Shown: positions 31,146 through 42,992, counted from the first letter of the stretch. The stretch is DNA of 64,000 nt from Nemertoderma westbladi (GCA_032718475.1 JAUCBJ010005165.1:1-64000), one strand, 5' to 3'. The notes: generated by a model from the sequence alone, not told the origin. Translations and numbers: made by a program.

Positions 31146-32083
31146 CTGAGGAGGGTGTTTCTCTTCCAGGGCGTCCCGGACTGTAAAACCCGGGGGTTTA
31201 CCCTCGGCTTGGGCGTCGGGGTCCAGTCATGCAGGTCCAGCCCCCGTCGTGCTCCGTCAGCATCCGGACTGCGGACCGGTTCATCCCGGCGAGGACCTTC
31301 CGGTTGAAGATCCTCGCAGTGTTGGCTGGGGCCGCCCCTCGGGCCGTGGGGAACTTCGAGTTGCAGCGCTCCGCCTCCGCCAGAAGGGCCTAGAATTCCC
31401 CGCACTCCCACGCCCTCAATCGTCTGAGGACAAGCCGCCGGACGTCGGGGCTCTTTGCCACGTCCGGATCTCTCTGAAAGACCATGGCGACTAGGCACAT
31501 TGGGCGTTCGGACCGACAATCTCCCGCCGCAAACTTCTCCATTTCTTGGGCGAGGAGGTCAACGACCTTGCGGCCCACATTGCCTCTGGGAACCACGTAC
31601 TGGCGGCTGGGTAGTTGAGCTAGTAGGCTATGGCGTCTCTTCCAGGTTGGGTCGGTGGACGAGCCTGGGGAGTTAAGCCAAACACCCTCAAAAGCGTCTT
31701 CTAGAACCTGGGAAACTGATAGGGGGCCGTAGCTGCCGTCACCACAGAAACGGTTGAGTTAGTGGGACTACCTGGACTACCAGTGGTACTGCTAGAGTGT
31801 ACTGCCTGCGAACCGGCGGGACGCAGTGTCTGTGTCAGGTAAGGGTAACTCTCATCCCCCACGCTTTGGGAAAGCGGATCAGGGACCAAGGTGGCGTCCG
31901 GGTCGACTAATGCGTTTGTTGTAGTACCGGTAGCTGATTCCGGGTTCTTGCAGCCGCTGGTTGACATGGGCCGGCAGTTATTGCACGGCCGTGACGCACG
32001 AATGCACCCACAGCGGCTGGTAGGGCCACAAGCGGAGACATCGCATTTGCAGCAACGTTGTGAGCTCTACAACATCACAAACT
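31146..32083 (-). pseudogene. LINE N-terminal region with cysteine-rich motif
   Basis: The minus strand starts with closely spaced cysteines (CCKCDVSACGPTSRCGCIR, then PCNNC, near 32070-31975), followed by an S/T-rich linker and, in another frame (31390-31596), KVVDLLAQEMEKFAAGDC and VRRLVLRRLRAWECGEF. This is the N-terminal binding region of the same LINE family. Frame changes near 31700 and 31390 break it. Confidence 0.65.
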
Positions 32084-32283
32084 AATATCACAATATCAAT
32101 ATGTTATAATAATATAGCTAGGGCCTAACTCGTTAATCTATCTGGGTTTGGTGTTGGGTCTTGTACTAAACTTAGTTAAATTAACTGTTTGTCTAATATA
32201 TATTCTAATATATGTCTAATATATTAATTATATAATCTAATATTTTCGAATTATTCGAGTACTTAATTTTCTATCGCATAATA

Positions 32284-33620
32284 TGGTAATGGTGAAAAAT
32301 ATCGAGACTTGAAAAATATCGAGAGTAAAAATAACGAGAGTAAAAATATCGAGAGTAAAAATAACGAGTGTTGAAAATTAACGTGATTAAAAAATATCGA
32401 GAGTAAAAATATCGAGTGTTGAAAAATATCGAGAGTAAAAATAACGAGTGTTGAAAAATATCGAGAGTAAAAATATCGAGTGTTGGAAAATATCGAGAGT
32501 AAAAATATCGAGTGTTGAAAAAAATCGAGTGTTGAAAAATATCGAGTGTTGAAAAATATCGAGTGTTGAAAAATATCGAAAGTAAAAATATCGAGTGTTG
32601 AAAAATATCGAAAGTAAAAATATCGAGTGTTGAAAATTATCGAGTGTTGAAAAATATCAAAAGTAAAAATATCGAGTGTTGAAAAATATCGAGAGTAAAA
32701 ATATAGAGTGTTGAAAAATATCGAGTGTTGAAAAATATCGACTGTTGAAAAATATCGAGTGTTGAAAAATATCGAGTGTTGAAAAATATCGAGTGTTGAA
32801 AAATATTGAGAGTAAAAATATCGAGTGTTGAAAAATATCGAGAGTAAAAATATCGAGTGTTGAAAAGTAACGAGTGTTGAAAAATATCGAGAGTAAAAAT
32901 ATTGCATTTTACTTGAGCATTTTATTTAGAATTATGGAACAATATTGCAGTGCATGGGTTTCAACAGTGCAAGTGAATGACATTATGTAATACACCTTGG
33001 GTACCCATTTACCAGAATTATTATACTAGCTAGTTTTTGCTATTTTTTTAATAAATATAATAAAAGACGTGCTAGCTATAAATTTTGATAAATATTATAA
33101 ATATTGTTAAATATTATATTAGAACACGTACTATAAAGCTACCAAATGTTGATAAATATTGTTGTTCTAGAACATTTTTAGTAAAAAAAATTATCATACA
33201 ACCCTTATTTAAAAAAATTGTTACTATCGATATTTTTCTCTCGATATTTTTCAACATTCTATATTTTTCAACACTCGATATTTTTACTCTCGATATTTTT
33301 CAACACTCGATATTTTTCAACACTCGATATTTTTCAACACTCGATATTTTTACTCTCGATATTTTTCAACACTCGATATTTTTACTCTCGATATTTTTAC
33401 TCTCGATATTTTTCAACACTCGATATTTTTACTCTCGATATTTTTCAACACTCGATATTTTTTACTCTCAATATTTTTCAACACTCGATATTTTTACTCT
33501 CGATATTTTTCAACACTCGATATTTTTACTCTCGATATTTTTCAACACTCGATATTTTTACTCTCGATATTTTTCAACACTCGGTATTTTACTCTCGATA
33601 TTTTTCATGTCTCGATATTT
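32284..33620. repeat. Large foldback-like element with minisatellite inverted arms
   Basis: The left arm (32284-32901) alternates two units, GAAAAATATCGAGTGTT (17 bp) and GAGAGTAAAAATATC (15 bp). The right arm (33226-33620) is the same in reverse complement. The centre (about 32902-33225) is AT-rich and carries CTAGCTAG and TGTTCTAGAACA (33163-33174) motifs and no protein frame. Open frames of 214 and 181 codons across the arms are repeat translations (YFSTLDIF...), not genes. Confidence 0.85.
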
Positions 33621-34226
33621 TTCAATATAACCCATAATACTGTATTTGTTAATTTTGTTTACATTTGTCTTTATTTTAATTTAGGTTATTTTCTGTAATC
33701 ATTATAATAATTAATTTGTACCTAGTTGTTTTTTGTCTGAAGATGTATATTATTATAACGAAACGTACCGGATCTAAATAATTATGTTTTTTTCAAATCG
33801 CACTACTTGTTCTTTTCTGTTTCAAATCACCACTGGGATTTTTCGACCATTAGCAGCACTACTGGCGGGGGGCCGATCCCCCCCCCCCCCCCCCCCCCCA
33901 TTGTATTTTAGTAATCGTCCAATGAAATCTTGACAATGATTTTGACAATTGACAAATGATTTTAGGCCGAATTCAGCCACTGTTGGGCTGGGCTGTCCAG
34001 TGTCCAGGCTTGTATAAAAGCACATGTTATTTGTTAAGAGTTAGAGGGTTGAACTTCAAAGCTCCCTCCTGGCTTATTAGGAATTTTTTTTATATATCTT
34101 GAAATCTAATAATGATATGAAAATTGTATTTTTACCATATTAAAAATAAGCACGCAGAATTATACTACATTATGTGCTTTATGTCCAGTTAACTGCGGCA
34201 TTACTAAATGAATTTGTATCATATAG
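33621..34226. other. Intronic sequence with a C22 run
   Basis: A run of 22 C lies at 33878-33899. A CTGAAGATG...CGAAACGT motif at 33737-33766 resembles but does not meet the hammerhead consensus. No gene was seen. Confidence 0.5.
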
Positions 34227-34358
34227 ATAGAGATGAATGTGCCGAAGAAGTGGATAATTGTGATGAAGTTTCAACATCTTGTTCAAACAGAGAAGATGGA
34301 TATGATTGTAACTGTAAAACTGGTTTTCTCGCAACAAACCAACCAAATCAATGCGAAG
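34227..34358 (+). CDS. PAN/EGF gene exon 5: calcium-binding-type EGF
   Basis: Phase 1-1 exon of 132 bp. With the split codon it reads D-RDECAEEVDNCDEVSTSC...GYDCNCKTGFLA...QCEG: six cysteines, with D-x-D-E-C at the start as in calcium-binding EGF modules. The usual Ile after the first Asp is Arg. The donor GTTATT is weak. Its length (44 residues) and ending (NQPNQCEG) match the exon at 60328-60459. Confidence 0.8.
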
Positions 34359-34589
34359 GTTATTACTTTTACATTATTCCATTATAAATATAATATATAA
34401 CTTTATTTTCAAGTCCGTGTGAAATACGCTGTGAAATAAAGTGAACTCGATGTTGGGCTATGGGGTGCTATATAATATAACAGCGTGATATAAAGTAACA
34501 GTAGGTATTCTTTCTTTATGATTGTACCGTATGCTACGGTCACACCAAGGCCATCTAAACAACCTAAGCTATCTAAACAATCTAAGTGT

Positions 34590-34915
34590 GTAGGTTTCTG
34601 TATGTATGTGTATGATGTCGTCTCTGTGGAGAAACATATATAGGAGAAACCTACACACAAATTCGCGCACGCATGTCCAGACACCGCAATGCAGTTAGGA
34701 ATATTGATGGCAAAACTACATCCGCAATGAAAGATCACTATCGCAAATTTCACGCAGACCTCCCACTTAATAGTAGAGACAATCAATTCACCATAGAACT
34801 CAAAGATAAAACTGTAAAGACTGGGTAGACAGGAAATTACGAGAAAAATCACATATAAGAGAAAGACGACCTGCTATTAATACACAGTATGCTGGCACGT
34901 TTGAAACCAGCTGGT
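34590..34915 (+). pseudogene. GIY-YIG endonuclease remnant, Penelope-like element
   Basis: The frame reads CGETYIGETYTQIRARMSRH, then TTSAMKDHYRKFHADLPL and, after a one-base frameshift, DWVDRKLREKSHIRERRPAI. YIGET...R...H...I...RPxIN fits the GIY-YIG nuclease carried at the C-terminus of Penelope-like retroelements. No RT is nearby. The position in the intron after exon 5 suggests a 5'-truncated insertion. Confidence 0.6.
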
Positions 34916-34919
34916 GAGT

Positions 34920-35494
34920 AATCTTACGAACCTACAGCACTACACGCCATACTGTACCACGTTTAAATGGTGCAAATAATACACTATAATTACAATATTT
35001 GGTGCGATTAATTTATAACATTCCATGTAGAGTAGTAATAGTTAGTGTAGTGCTATAATGTGAATAATTAATATACAGTATGTAAAGAGCCCCCCCCCCC
35101 CCCCCCCCCCCCCCCATTATGTAGTCTAGACTGTCACCGGTACAGGTGTCAGCAGTAGTACATACTGTTTGTGCTTTTGCTGTACCGATATAATTTCTGT
35201 TGTTGACCATTTACCCTACAGCTAGTAAAAGGCCTATGGCCGAAATATTGCTGGAAATATTAATTAATTAGTTTTATTAATTGATTATCAGTGGGTCACG
35301 TGTAAAAAGATATCTATCCTATCCACTCTAGATAAATATAGCTAATTGTTTATCGATTGTTAATGAAGCCAACCATCCCAACAATAGTGTTGGTATTGAG
35401 TATTTAGATTATCTGCGCTTTATCGCCCATCAATCAACGGCAAGAGTAGGTTATTTACAAATTGTTTACAACCTAATAATGTACCAGCGACCGG
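34920..35494. other. Intronic sequence with a C26 run
   Basis: A run of 26 C lies at 35090-35115. Otherwise nothing recognisable. Confidence 0.5.
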
Positions 35495-36430
35495 GCCAGG
35501 CCGGCCAAAGCTTAACATTTCTCCAAATCATTTGAGCTACTCAAATAAATTGGTTTCAAGTGGTCTGAAATAGCAGTGATGTTTGGTATCAGCCGATCTA
35601 CCATTCAGGGTCGAGTTTGAGAGTTTGATTTAGCAATCCGTGGAAGATATATCAATATCAGTGTTGGTGATCTTCCTAGTATCATTGCCCAAATTTATAA
35701 TCAATTCCCTCATGCCGGCTGAAGATTTGTTAATACCCTAATGAGGGAGAAAAATATTTATGTGCCATTTGAGTGTGTTTATCGACATTTACGACAAATT
35801 AATCCAGTATTATCAGCAGCAAGATGGGGTTGGGGTGCAAATATAGTGTCAAGGCAGCTAATTCACTGTGGCACATAAATGGTCACCATAGCCTAATACG
35901 CTGGAATATTGTGGTACATGGTGGAATTGATGGTTTTTCAAGGTTAATTACTTATCTTAGAGCATCTGGAAATAATCGGGCAGATACAGTATTACCATTA
36001 TTCGAAGAAGCAGACGTCTTTGGTGAGATGTTTTTCGTACAGTTATCATTGTTTTTTATGAATTTTTTTGTTAGAAGATAATCATCACTTAGATATATAC
36101 AATGCCGCTGATATTTATTGCTTACATGTTGCCTTTAAGCACCAGATAAACATAGCGCTCGAGCAATTCGTTTAGACATGGAATCGTCATGGTTTGCTAA
36201 CAGAAAACTATTAGTCGCCAATAAAAATTTTTGTAAATAGTAAATTGAACTGTGTTGATAATACTGACGAAACCACGGATATAGAAACATATGGGTGGAT
36301 TGGGAATGGCCCATTGTTGCACGAAGAAGAATCTGTGGTTGATGTTTCAGATCTAATTGCACCCATTATATTACTGTCGATAGTACTTTGTACTTTGTAC
36401 ATAGGTATAGTGAATCGTCAAAACCAATCC
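35495..36430 (+). pseudogene. Integrase-core transposase-like element, copy A
   Basis: Across frames: GRPKLNIS, WSEIAVMFGISRSTI (helix-turn-helix), FPHAG, CVYRHLRQINPVLSAARWGW, then YSVKAANSLWHINGHHSLIR and VVHGGIDGFSRLITYL, later YNAADIYCLHVAFKHQINIA and TWNRHGLLTENY. This order is the DDE integrase-core family common in cnidarian and fish genomes (LWHxDGHHSLIRW). The first catalytic Asp is Asn here (HING). Stops and frameshifts are present. The apparent membrane segment at about 36355-36420 is an out-of-context part of the tail. A piggyBac element begins right after it. Confidence 0.75.
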
Positions 36431-36434
36431 CTTA
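36431..36434 (+). repeat. TTAA target duplication, left
   Basis: TTAA precedes CCCTGTATG; the matching TTAA is at 39431-39434. Confidence 0.8.
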
Positions 36435-39430
36435 ACCCTGTATGTCCCACTGAGACCTACAGGTAACAACTTCTATTCTTCACTACTACAGCCGCGTTTC
36501 AGCATTGTGTGGTTTCTTGATTGGTTGCATGGGTTCATTTGTTATCCAAGTTACCCAATCAGCGTCATCTTGGGTCAGAGGCAATCTCAAACTGAATATT
36601 AAATCATTTGTGTCTCGTGGACAGAGTTATTCCAAGTAGTGTTCAAGTGCTGATTGTGCAATCCAAAAAAGCAAATCGAGTGCAATTATTTGATTCAGAA
36701 AAATTATTTTGGTGAAGATTCATCATTATTTTACTTAATTATACCAAAATTGATGCAAGGTATAGTACTATGAAGAATTCACAGCCAAAATTTCAGTCGT
36801 TACTTTAGGGTAACGGTGGGCCACTCTGACATCACTTTTTGTGCTAAATGTGAACTGGTCAATAAATTGATATACAATACTCTCTTATGATTCCACGTTG
36901 TTTTGTACACCTAGGTAAAGAATAAGTTTGCTGACTAAACTACTAAATATATTATTATAAATAGATATTAATAAATAGTCGGAATATTCAATAAATAGAT
37001 AGAAATGTTCGTATTCTCTGTACAGCTGTGCGTAAGTTACACTGTAGAAACGTATTTGATGATATGGATACTGGAAAATTTTATGGAACACATTATAAAA
37101 ACTCTCATGTTGAGGTGTCCATACCGTCAGATGATAGCGACGATCAACTGATGAGTGATTCTGGCAGCGAGGATGATGCATATGGTGATACAAACTGGAG
37201 TGATGAAGGTGATGACTCTGACGAATCAGACGAACGCGATGATGACGTCATTATAGAGTTCGAGGAAATAGAGGATGTACTAGCAGATCCAACGATCAAT
37301 ACCGATGATGAGAACATACAGCCAAATCAGATAGAGGTAGATGCGCCAGGGGAGACAGTACATCATACAGAGGACGAACAGAGTAGTGGTGGCGATGTGC
37401 AGGTCGAACCAAAGACAAACAAGAAATCTAAGAAGAATGTAGTCAACCGGAAGTATTATAGGACAAAGACGATTTCTGCAGAGCCGAAATGGCTGGGTAG
37501 TTTACCTGATGTAGATGATGTTCTAGAACCAATCAGATATTTCAAGAAGCTTCTCAAAGATGATGTGTTGAAGGAAATAGTTTTCCAGACTAATGTGTAC
37601 TCTGCAGAAAAACGCCTTGATAAACAAATAAATATAACACGAAACGAAATTGAACAGTTCATAGGAATTTGCTACTATATGTCTGTGTACGGTCTTCCTA
37701 GATGCAGATCATATTGGCAGGCCGGTACAAGAGTTGATAAAGTTGTCAACACAATGATGACGTGCAATCACTGGGAGAGTATAAAAAGAGATCTACACTT
37801 GAATGACAATAGTAAGCAAATCGCTAAGGGGTCTCCTGGGCACGATAAAATTTTCAAAATCCGACCACTGGTTACTGCTCTCCAGACCAGTCTAAGAGAC
37901 ATTCCAAAGGATGAAGAGCTTTGTGTGGATGAACAGATGGTGCCATTCAAGGGGAAAAATAAAAGCGGAATAAAGCAATATATGCCCAAGAAACCAAAGA
38001 AGTGGGGCTATAAGCTGTTTGTTCTTTGTGATAGCCATGCTATGGCTTACGATTTCGATATTTACACGGGAAAGATCGAACCGATTGCTGGACGGCCTGA
38101 CATTGGGGTAAGTAGTAATATAGTAATTCAACTAGCTGTTGGCATACCTAGACACATGTCATACAAACTCTTTTTTGACAACTGGTTTACTAGTGTTATT
38201 CTCCAGGTGACACTGGCCAATGAAGGAATATATTGTCTTGGGACAGTCAACGAGAACAGATTAGGTGACTGCCCTCTGCCCACGGATAGCGCAATGAAGA
38301 AGAAAGGTCGTGGATACCATGAGGAACTGAGATTTACTGTAAAAGGAGTTGACTTGCGCATTGTAAAGTGGTTTGATAACCGTTGTGTTACTCTCTTATC
38401 AACATTCTCTTCCACGAATCCGACGTCTCTTGTAAAACGGTGGTCTAAACTAACTAAATCATTCATTGAAGTAGATCGCCCACGTATTGTTGGCACGTAC
38501 AATAGCTTCATGGGTGGGGTTGATACACTGGATTCTTTGTTGAGTTTGTATAGGATACGAATACGGTCTAGGAAATGGTACCTTTGATTGGTCTTCCATT
38601 TCCTCGATTTTGTCTGTGTCATTGCTTGGCTCTTGTACCGACGTGACTTGCGTAGCTGTAATCCAGCACAAAAACCAATTCCACTCCCTATTCAAGACGA
38701 CATTGGCCGAGACCCTGTGTGCATGTGGAAAGTCTGTCTGCAACAAGCGACGAGGGCGACCAAGTCTAGAAATTGAAAACGGTATTCTTCAGAAGAAAGC
38801 GCGATCAATAACCGTTGGTCTGTTGCCTTCCATGGCAGTTCGACAATGGCAGTTGGCCACTGGCCTGTGTTCGCTGAGAAAAGGGGACGGTGCAAGAATC
38901 CAGACTGTGTTGGGGTTCCTAAGATTATGTGTGAGAAGTGTAGTGCGGTGTCTGGAGGAAAGGTATATTTGTGTCTTGGACTGGACCGTAACTGTTTCAA
39001 ATGCTTCCATTGTGATTGATAACGAATTGGGTATCTATCAATTTTGGTAATTGCTATCGCATTGATGTTGAATTGATGTTTGGTTTTCGATATTACATAC
39101 AGTACAGGGATACAATTTTAGTTGAAAATCTATAATTTTGTATATAATGTAGAGTGCGGAGCAGAATAATACAGTTTGTACATTTCTGCATATTTTACAC
39201 ATGAACACAAAATGAAAAAAGTTGTCGCATAATATGTTTCCAACTTTTTCACAAAATTTTTTTCAAACTCCTAAATTTCATTTCTTAATGGCCCACCGTG
39301 ACCCACCATCTTCATAAATTAAATATTTTGAAATTTTTTGATGAATATCATCTCATTAGGTTCATTTTAATGTGAAAGTTATGAAAAAAAAAATTTTGGG
39401 ACATGGCATCATAATTCGGGCTATAGAGGG
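36435..39430 (+). mobile_element. piggyBac element with TTAA ends
   Basis: The element of 2,996 bp starts CCCTGTATGTCCC and its other end reads CCCTCTATAGCCC on the reverse strand (10 of 13 matching), each preceded by TTAA. A subterminal inverted pair GGTAACGGTGGGCCA (36809-36823) and TGGCCCACCGTGACC (39289-39303) matches at 14 of 15. Inside is one transposase gene. The ends look complete, so the element may still be movable if transposase is supplied by another copy. Confidence 0.87.
37064..39019 (+). pseudogene. piggyBac transposase, one in-frame stop and later frameshifts
   Basis: From ATG 37064 (the frame is open a little upstream, so the start is uncertain): an acidic N-terminus, then the DDE core with all three Asp motifs, CVDEQMVPFKGK, FDNWFTSV and MGGVDTLDSL. 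The reading continues to SRKWYL, where TGA at 38585-38587 replaces an expected Arg (CGA to TGA), then resumes in the same frame with LVFHFLDF...WLLYRRD. Farther on the family sequence moves to a second frame (CNKRRGRPSLEIE) and a third (RCKNPDC...CEKC...FKCFHCD), the C-terminal cysteine-rich DNA-binding domain. One nonsense change and two frameshifts therefore inactivate it; the catalytic core up to residue about 505 is uninterrupted. Confidence 0.88.
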
Positions 39431-40633
39431 TTAACACCACATAGTACCACATACTCACAGACTGAGAACTGTTTCGAGATTAGTTGGCCACTGCCTGTTA
39501 CGGAAACATTGTAGTATTTATGTTAAAGCATATTGTATTGTTTGTTTTTAAAATATTAATTAAGTACGAATTGTGGTGGTTTTTTAAGATGGGGGGGGGG
39601 GGGGACTGAACGCAATAAAAATTCATCCCTCTCCAGTGGAAATTCGACGCAAATAGCAGCTGATTACTCTCAAATATAAAACTGTAACCTGTTCTATTGT
39701 GTTTAGTTTATTGATTTGGTTAAAAATAACGTACCACTGTAACCTGCTCCTTTCCCTAAATTGAGAATTTAACTTTGAGGTAAGATATTAATTCGCCAAG
39801 ATTGGATTTGCGCCCAGTTCCCCCCCCCCCCCCCCCCCCTGTCTCGGTTTTTTTGTGGTGGAGTGGTCACACGCTTTACCGCTACCTCCCCTCCAATCTT
39901 ACAATATTACAACACCCCCCCCCCCCCCCCCCCACCCTCCATCTGGACATACATATCTCTATAGGATGGAATAAAGTATATTTCTTCCGTTGGCCAAATA
40001 TTTGAACTAGAACACTAAACTAATGAAATTAAACATATAAATAATTATTAACTGTATTTATTCAGAGGATTTTCTAATTTTGAATTAAATCATTAAAAGT
40101 ACAAAAGTCTGAATTATATACCATAAAACAATTGGATCAATTAACTTAATTATTATGGGGCAATATATATTTTAAATAAAATGAATGTAAAATCTATGCA
40201 TGAAACTAATATAAAAAGACAAACGAAATAATAAATAAATTCATAAATAATTACAAAACTCGTCAATTTGTTATCTCTATCTGAATAATAACATTATTAT
40301 AACTATTAGGGCTGGGTTTATTTAATGCATTTTGAAACGAGGTACAGGAAACAAAACAAAAGCTTTTTTGTAGAGTATTATTATATAATATAAATAATTG
40401 CTAAAAAAAAAGCCTAAAAACTGTCTGCCATAGTAATTTCGTCCATCATGATCCATTGTATGTATAGATGTTCCAAAATGACAAGTTAGTTTATTTGAAT
40501 TTTGAACATACAAGTAGCATGAAGTTGAGATGTGATTATTACTATTATTATTTCATGTTATGCTAAACAATGATTGGTAAGTAAAATACATGTTAATTAT
40601 AATATTAATATTTATTGAACTGTTGTGCTGCAG
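39431..40633. other. Intronic sequence with homopolymers and reversed satellite copy
   Basis: Holds G14 at 39591-39604, a reversed diverged copy of the 68-bp satellite (about 39680-39780), C20 at 39820-39839 and C19 at 39915-39933. From about 40205 it is the start of the duplicated EGF block. Confidence 0.6.
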
Positions 40634-40759
40634 ATATAGATGAATGTTCTGAAAATACTGATAATTGCCACAGCCAGCATGCAGACTGCATAAATTATGG
40701 CGGTGGGTTCTCTTGCGCATGCCATACAGGCTATGAAGGGGATGGTGTTTCATGTACAG
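40634..40759 (+). CDS. PAN/EGF gene: EGF exon A1
   Basis: Acceptor GCTGCAG, donor G|GTAAGC, phase 1-1, 126 bp. It reads [36 protein letters not shown]. The six cysteines and the D-I-D-E-C start indicate a calcium-binding EGF module, an extracellular fold used in rod-like or adhesive proteins. Confidence 0.87.
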
Positions 40760-40869
40760 GTAAGCAAAATGAACATTTTGCTGTTAGGATGTAGACATAT
40801 ATATATAATATAAGGATATATCATGAAAACTAAATTGTTTCTTTTCATTATTGTAATGCATGTTTACAG

Positions 40870-40995
40870 ACATAGATGAATGTTCTGAAAATATTGATGA
40901 TTGCCACAACAATCATGCTGACTGTACAAATACTGATGGAGGATTCACTTGCTCCTGCCATGGAGGCTATTCAGGGGATGGTGTATCATGTACAG
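40870..40995 (+). CDS. PAN/EGF gene: EGF exon A2
   Basis: Acceptor TGTTTACAG, donor G|GTAATG, phase 1-1, 126 bp. It reads [19 protein letters not shown], then [19 protein letters not shown]. Complete calcium-binding-type EGF, separated from A1 by an intron of only 110 bp. Confidence 0.87.
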
Positions 40996-41248
40996 GTAAT
41001 GTAACTAATATATTTTCACATATGATTTATCTTTAACCCCTGATTGAATCTATTTAACTTTAGATGCTATGCTATCTAATGTTTGATAAGAAACCAACCT
41101 ATCAGAACAATTTATGGTACCTAAAGATTATAATCAATCAGAAGCCTGATCCCAAACTCTGTAGGTGTTTTAGAGGGGGGTGGTGATTGGTGATTACTAT
41201 ATTCATAGTTCATTCTAATTTTAATGAAATGTTGTTGTGTTGCTGCAG

Positions 41249-41371
41249 ACATTGATGAATGTTCTGAGAATACTAATGATTGCCACGAAAATGCAGACTG
41301 TACTAATACGGATGGTGGATTCTCGTGCTCTTGCAGAACAGGTTACTCCGGGGATGGTGTTTCATGTACAG
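41249..41371 (+). CDS. PAN/EGF gene: EGF exon A3
   Basis: Acceptor TTGCTGCAG, donor G|GTAAGG, phase 1-1, 123 bp. It reads [37 protein letters not shown]. Complete EGF module, one residue shorter than A1 and A2. Confidence 0.87.
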
Positions 41372-41580
41372 GTAAGGAATACAAATAGATGTTTTTATGA
41401 AAAAAAAACAAATCAAAAACAAAACATCAAATTAATAATCTCCTAATATGTAATCTATATAGCTTTTTTGGAATGCTCAAATTATTCACTGTCCATCAGT
41501 ATGTCTCCAAAAAAATAGAACCTACTATCTGACATATTATCATACTATCTGACACCATCCTATTCCACATTCTACATAAC

Positions 41581-42992
41581 AGCCTTGTCGAGGCGTTTAT
41601 GGGAGACTAACCTGAAAATGCCTAGCAAGCCGTTATGTAGTTCTTATGAGTGTTATCAATGCCTCGGGATACCTGCCGCATAGCAGGAACACTCACAAAA
41701 GTATGGGGGTATATATATATTATCTAATATATATATCTTAATGAGATCTACAATTAGTTACTGTAAGTATAAAGCATCAGCTCTTACAAACTGCTTCAAA
41801 GGGGCGCGATAGTTACGTGTAAACCGTTCTGTTATATTGTGTTGTTGGCTAGTAAATGTACGTATGACTTACATATATCAAACGTAGGACACTACGTTGG
41901 CCTAGTGCGTGATAACCGCACGGTTTACTCGAATCACTTGCTTTGCTGGTAAATAATAGTTACTAGTTGGGAATAATATAGCAGTACTATGGACACACAC
42001 ATTCGCATTAAATGAACCGAATCTTATTACTGACAGGACGCAATATACACTCACGGTGTGGAAATCTAGTTTGTCTGATCTCTGGTCCAATATATTCATC
42101 AACAATTAATGCAATAATAGTAAATGCAAACATAAGTTATAAATTGCAAATGATTAGTGATTAGTTACAAATTGCAAGTGACTAGGTAAAATATTGCAGG
42201 CCACTGTAACTAACGTGGCTTGCTGGGCTATAAAATAGATGTAAAGTACCTGAAAATGGTATTAGGTTAAGCCTATCGTGTCAAGGATGGACACTGATTA
42301 TATATGGATACAAACAACGCCCAGTGAAAATAGAACAGCCAATAAGACGCAAGAATACCGGCTTCGGTAGTTACCAATGAGAGTTCAGTAATACCACAAC
42401 TGTTGTTAGGCAACATATAAACAACTTTATGGGCTATTCAATACGCGTGAAGCACAAATATTAGATGCACTGAAACCGAATGATAATCTGAATAAAAATA
42501 TAAGATTTCTGCGTACAGTTAGCATTGGCAGCAAAACCGTTCCCTAAAATCATGTACAAGTTCATAACACAATGTGTTAAATGACACAATGTTGGGTGTT
42601 TTCTAAAATTCGCACCGAAAGAGGTATATACAAACTTTCAACAATTAAATCATGTTGATATCAAATACTCGCTACATACAATTAAATATGATAAACAATC
42701 TGACTAAATTAAACGAAGTTAATTAGGTAGGTCAACTTTCTCATATAAACAATAAAGTTCGTTAGGTCACTTCCGATGAAACTAAGTAAGTATTAAACAG
42801 TCTTTCAAAAAATACTAGAGTTTGATGTATTTACAGATACCTTTAGGTACGTAAATAAGTAATTTGAGTCATATTATCTCTTTAGGTACTAATATAGCTA
42901 TACATATTGTTCATTATTTACAAATATGATAGTTTGCGAACAGGTACAGGGATTTCATAAAGTTCAACAGGCTAACTAATAATAATCTTATA
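41581..42992. other. AT-rich non-coding stretch left of the unassigned ORF group
   Basis: An AT dinucleotide run lies at about 41710-41735, and a small inverted pair GTAAACCGT / ACGGTTTAC at about 41820 and 41919. No gene was seen. Confidence 0.45.

Larger units (their letters stand above)
29165..32083 (-). mobile_element. GC-rich LINE, nearly full 5' end, 3'-truncated, decayed
   Basis: Reading the minus strand from 32083: an N-terminal cysteine-rich region, a linker with a helical segment, the RT palm (30465-31145), a Pro/Ser-rich minisatellite interruption (30140-30465), the RT catalytic box and thumb (29165-30229), then a knuckle CEGCGG...HALSC where the element breaks off. The block is much more GC-rich than its surroundings, so it differs in base composition from the host intron. 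Several frameshifts are present. No flanking duplication was identified. Confidence 0.82.
40205..41580 (+). repeat. Duplicated three-EGF block, copy A
   Basis: About 1.38 kb including exons and introns recurs at 47066-48445 with only scattered differences. The similarity ends abruptly at about 41580/48446 within CATTCTACATAACAGCCT. Confidence 0.93.

Noticed and set aside
32263-33637. Open frames of 214, 181 and 139 codons (YFSTLDIF-type)
   Set aside because: They are translations of the 15/17-bp tandem units in the foldback arms. A unit set with few stop codons opens several frames at once.
33737-33770. Hammerhead-like CTGAAGATG...CGAAACG
   Set aside because: The core is CUGAAGAUG rather than CUGAUGA, and no matching stem I or cleavage triplet could be placed.
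34409-34852. 147-codon minus-strand ORF
   Set aside because: It is the antisense of the GIY-YIG remnant.
36245-36466. ORF with a hydrophobic segment that could be a membrane protein exon
   Set aside because: The frame continues the C-terminal tail of the integrase-core element, and there are no convincing splice sites linking it to the EGF gene.
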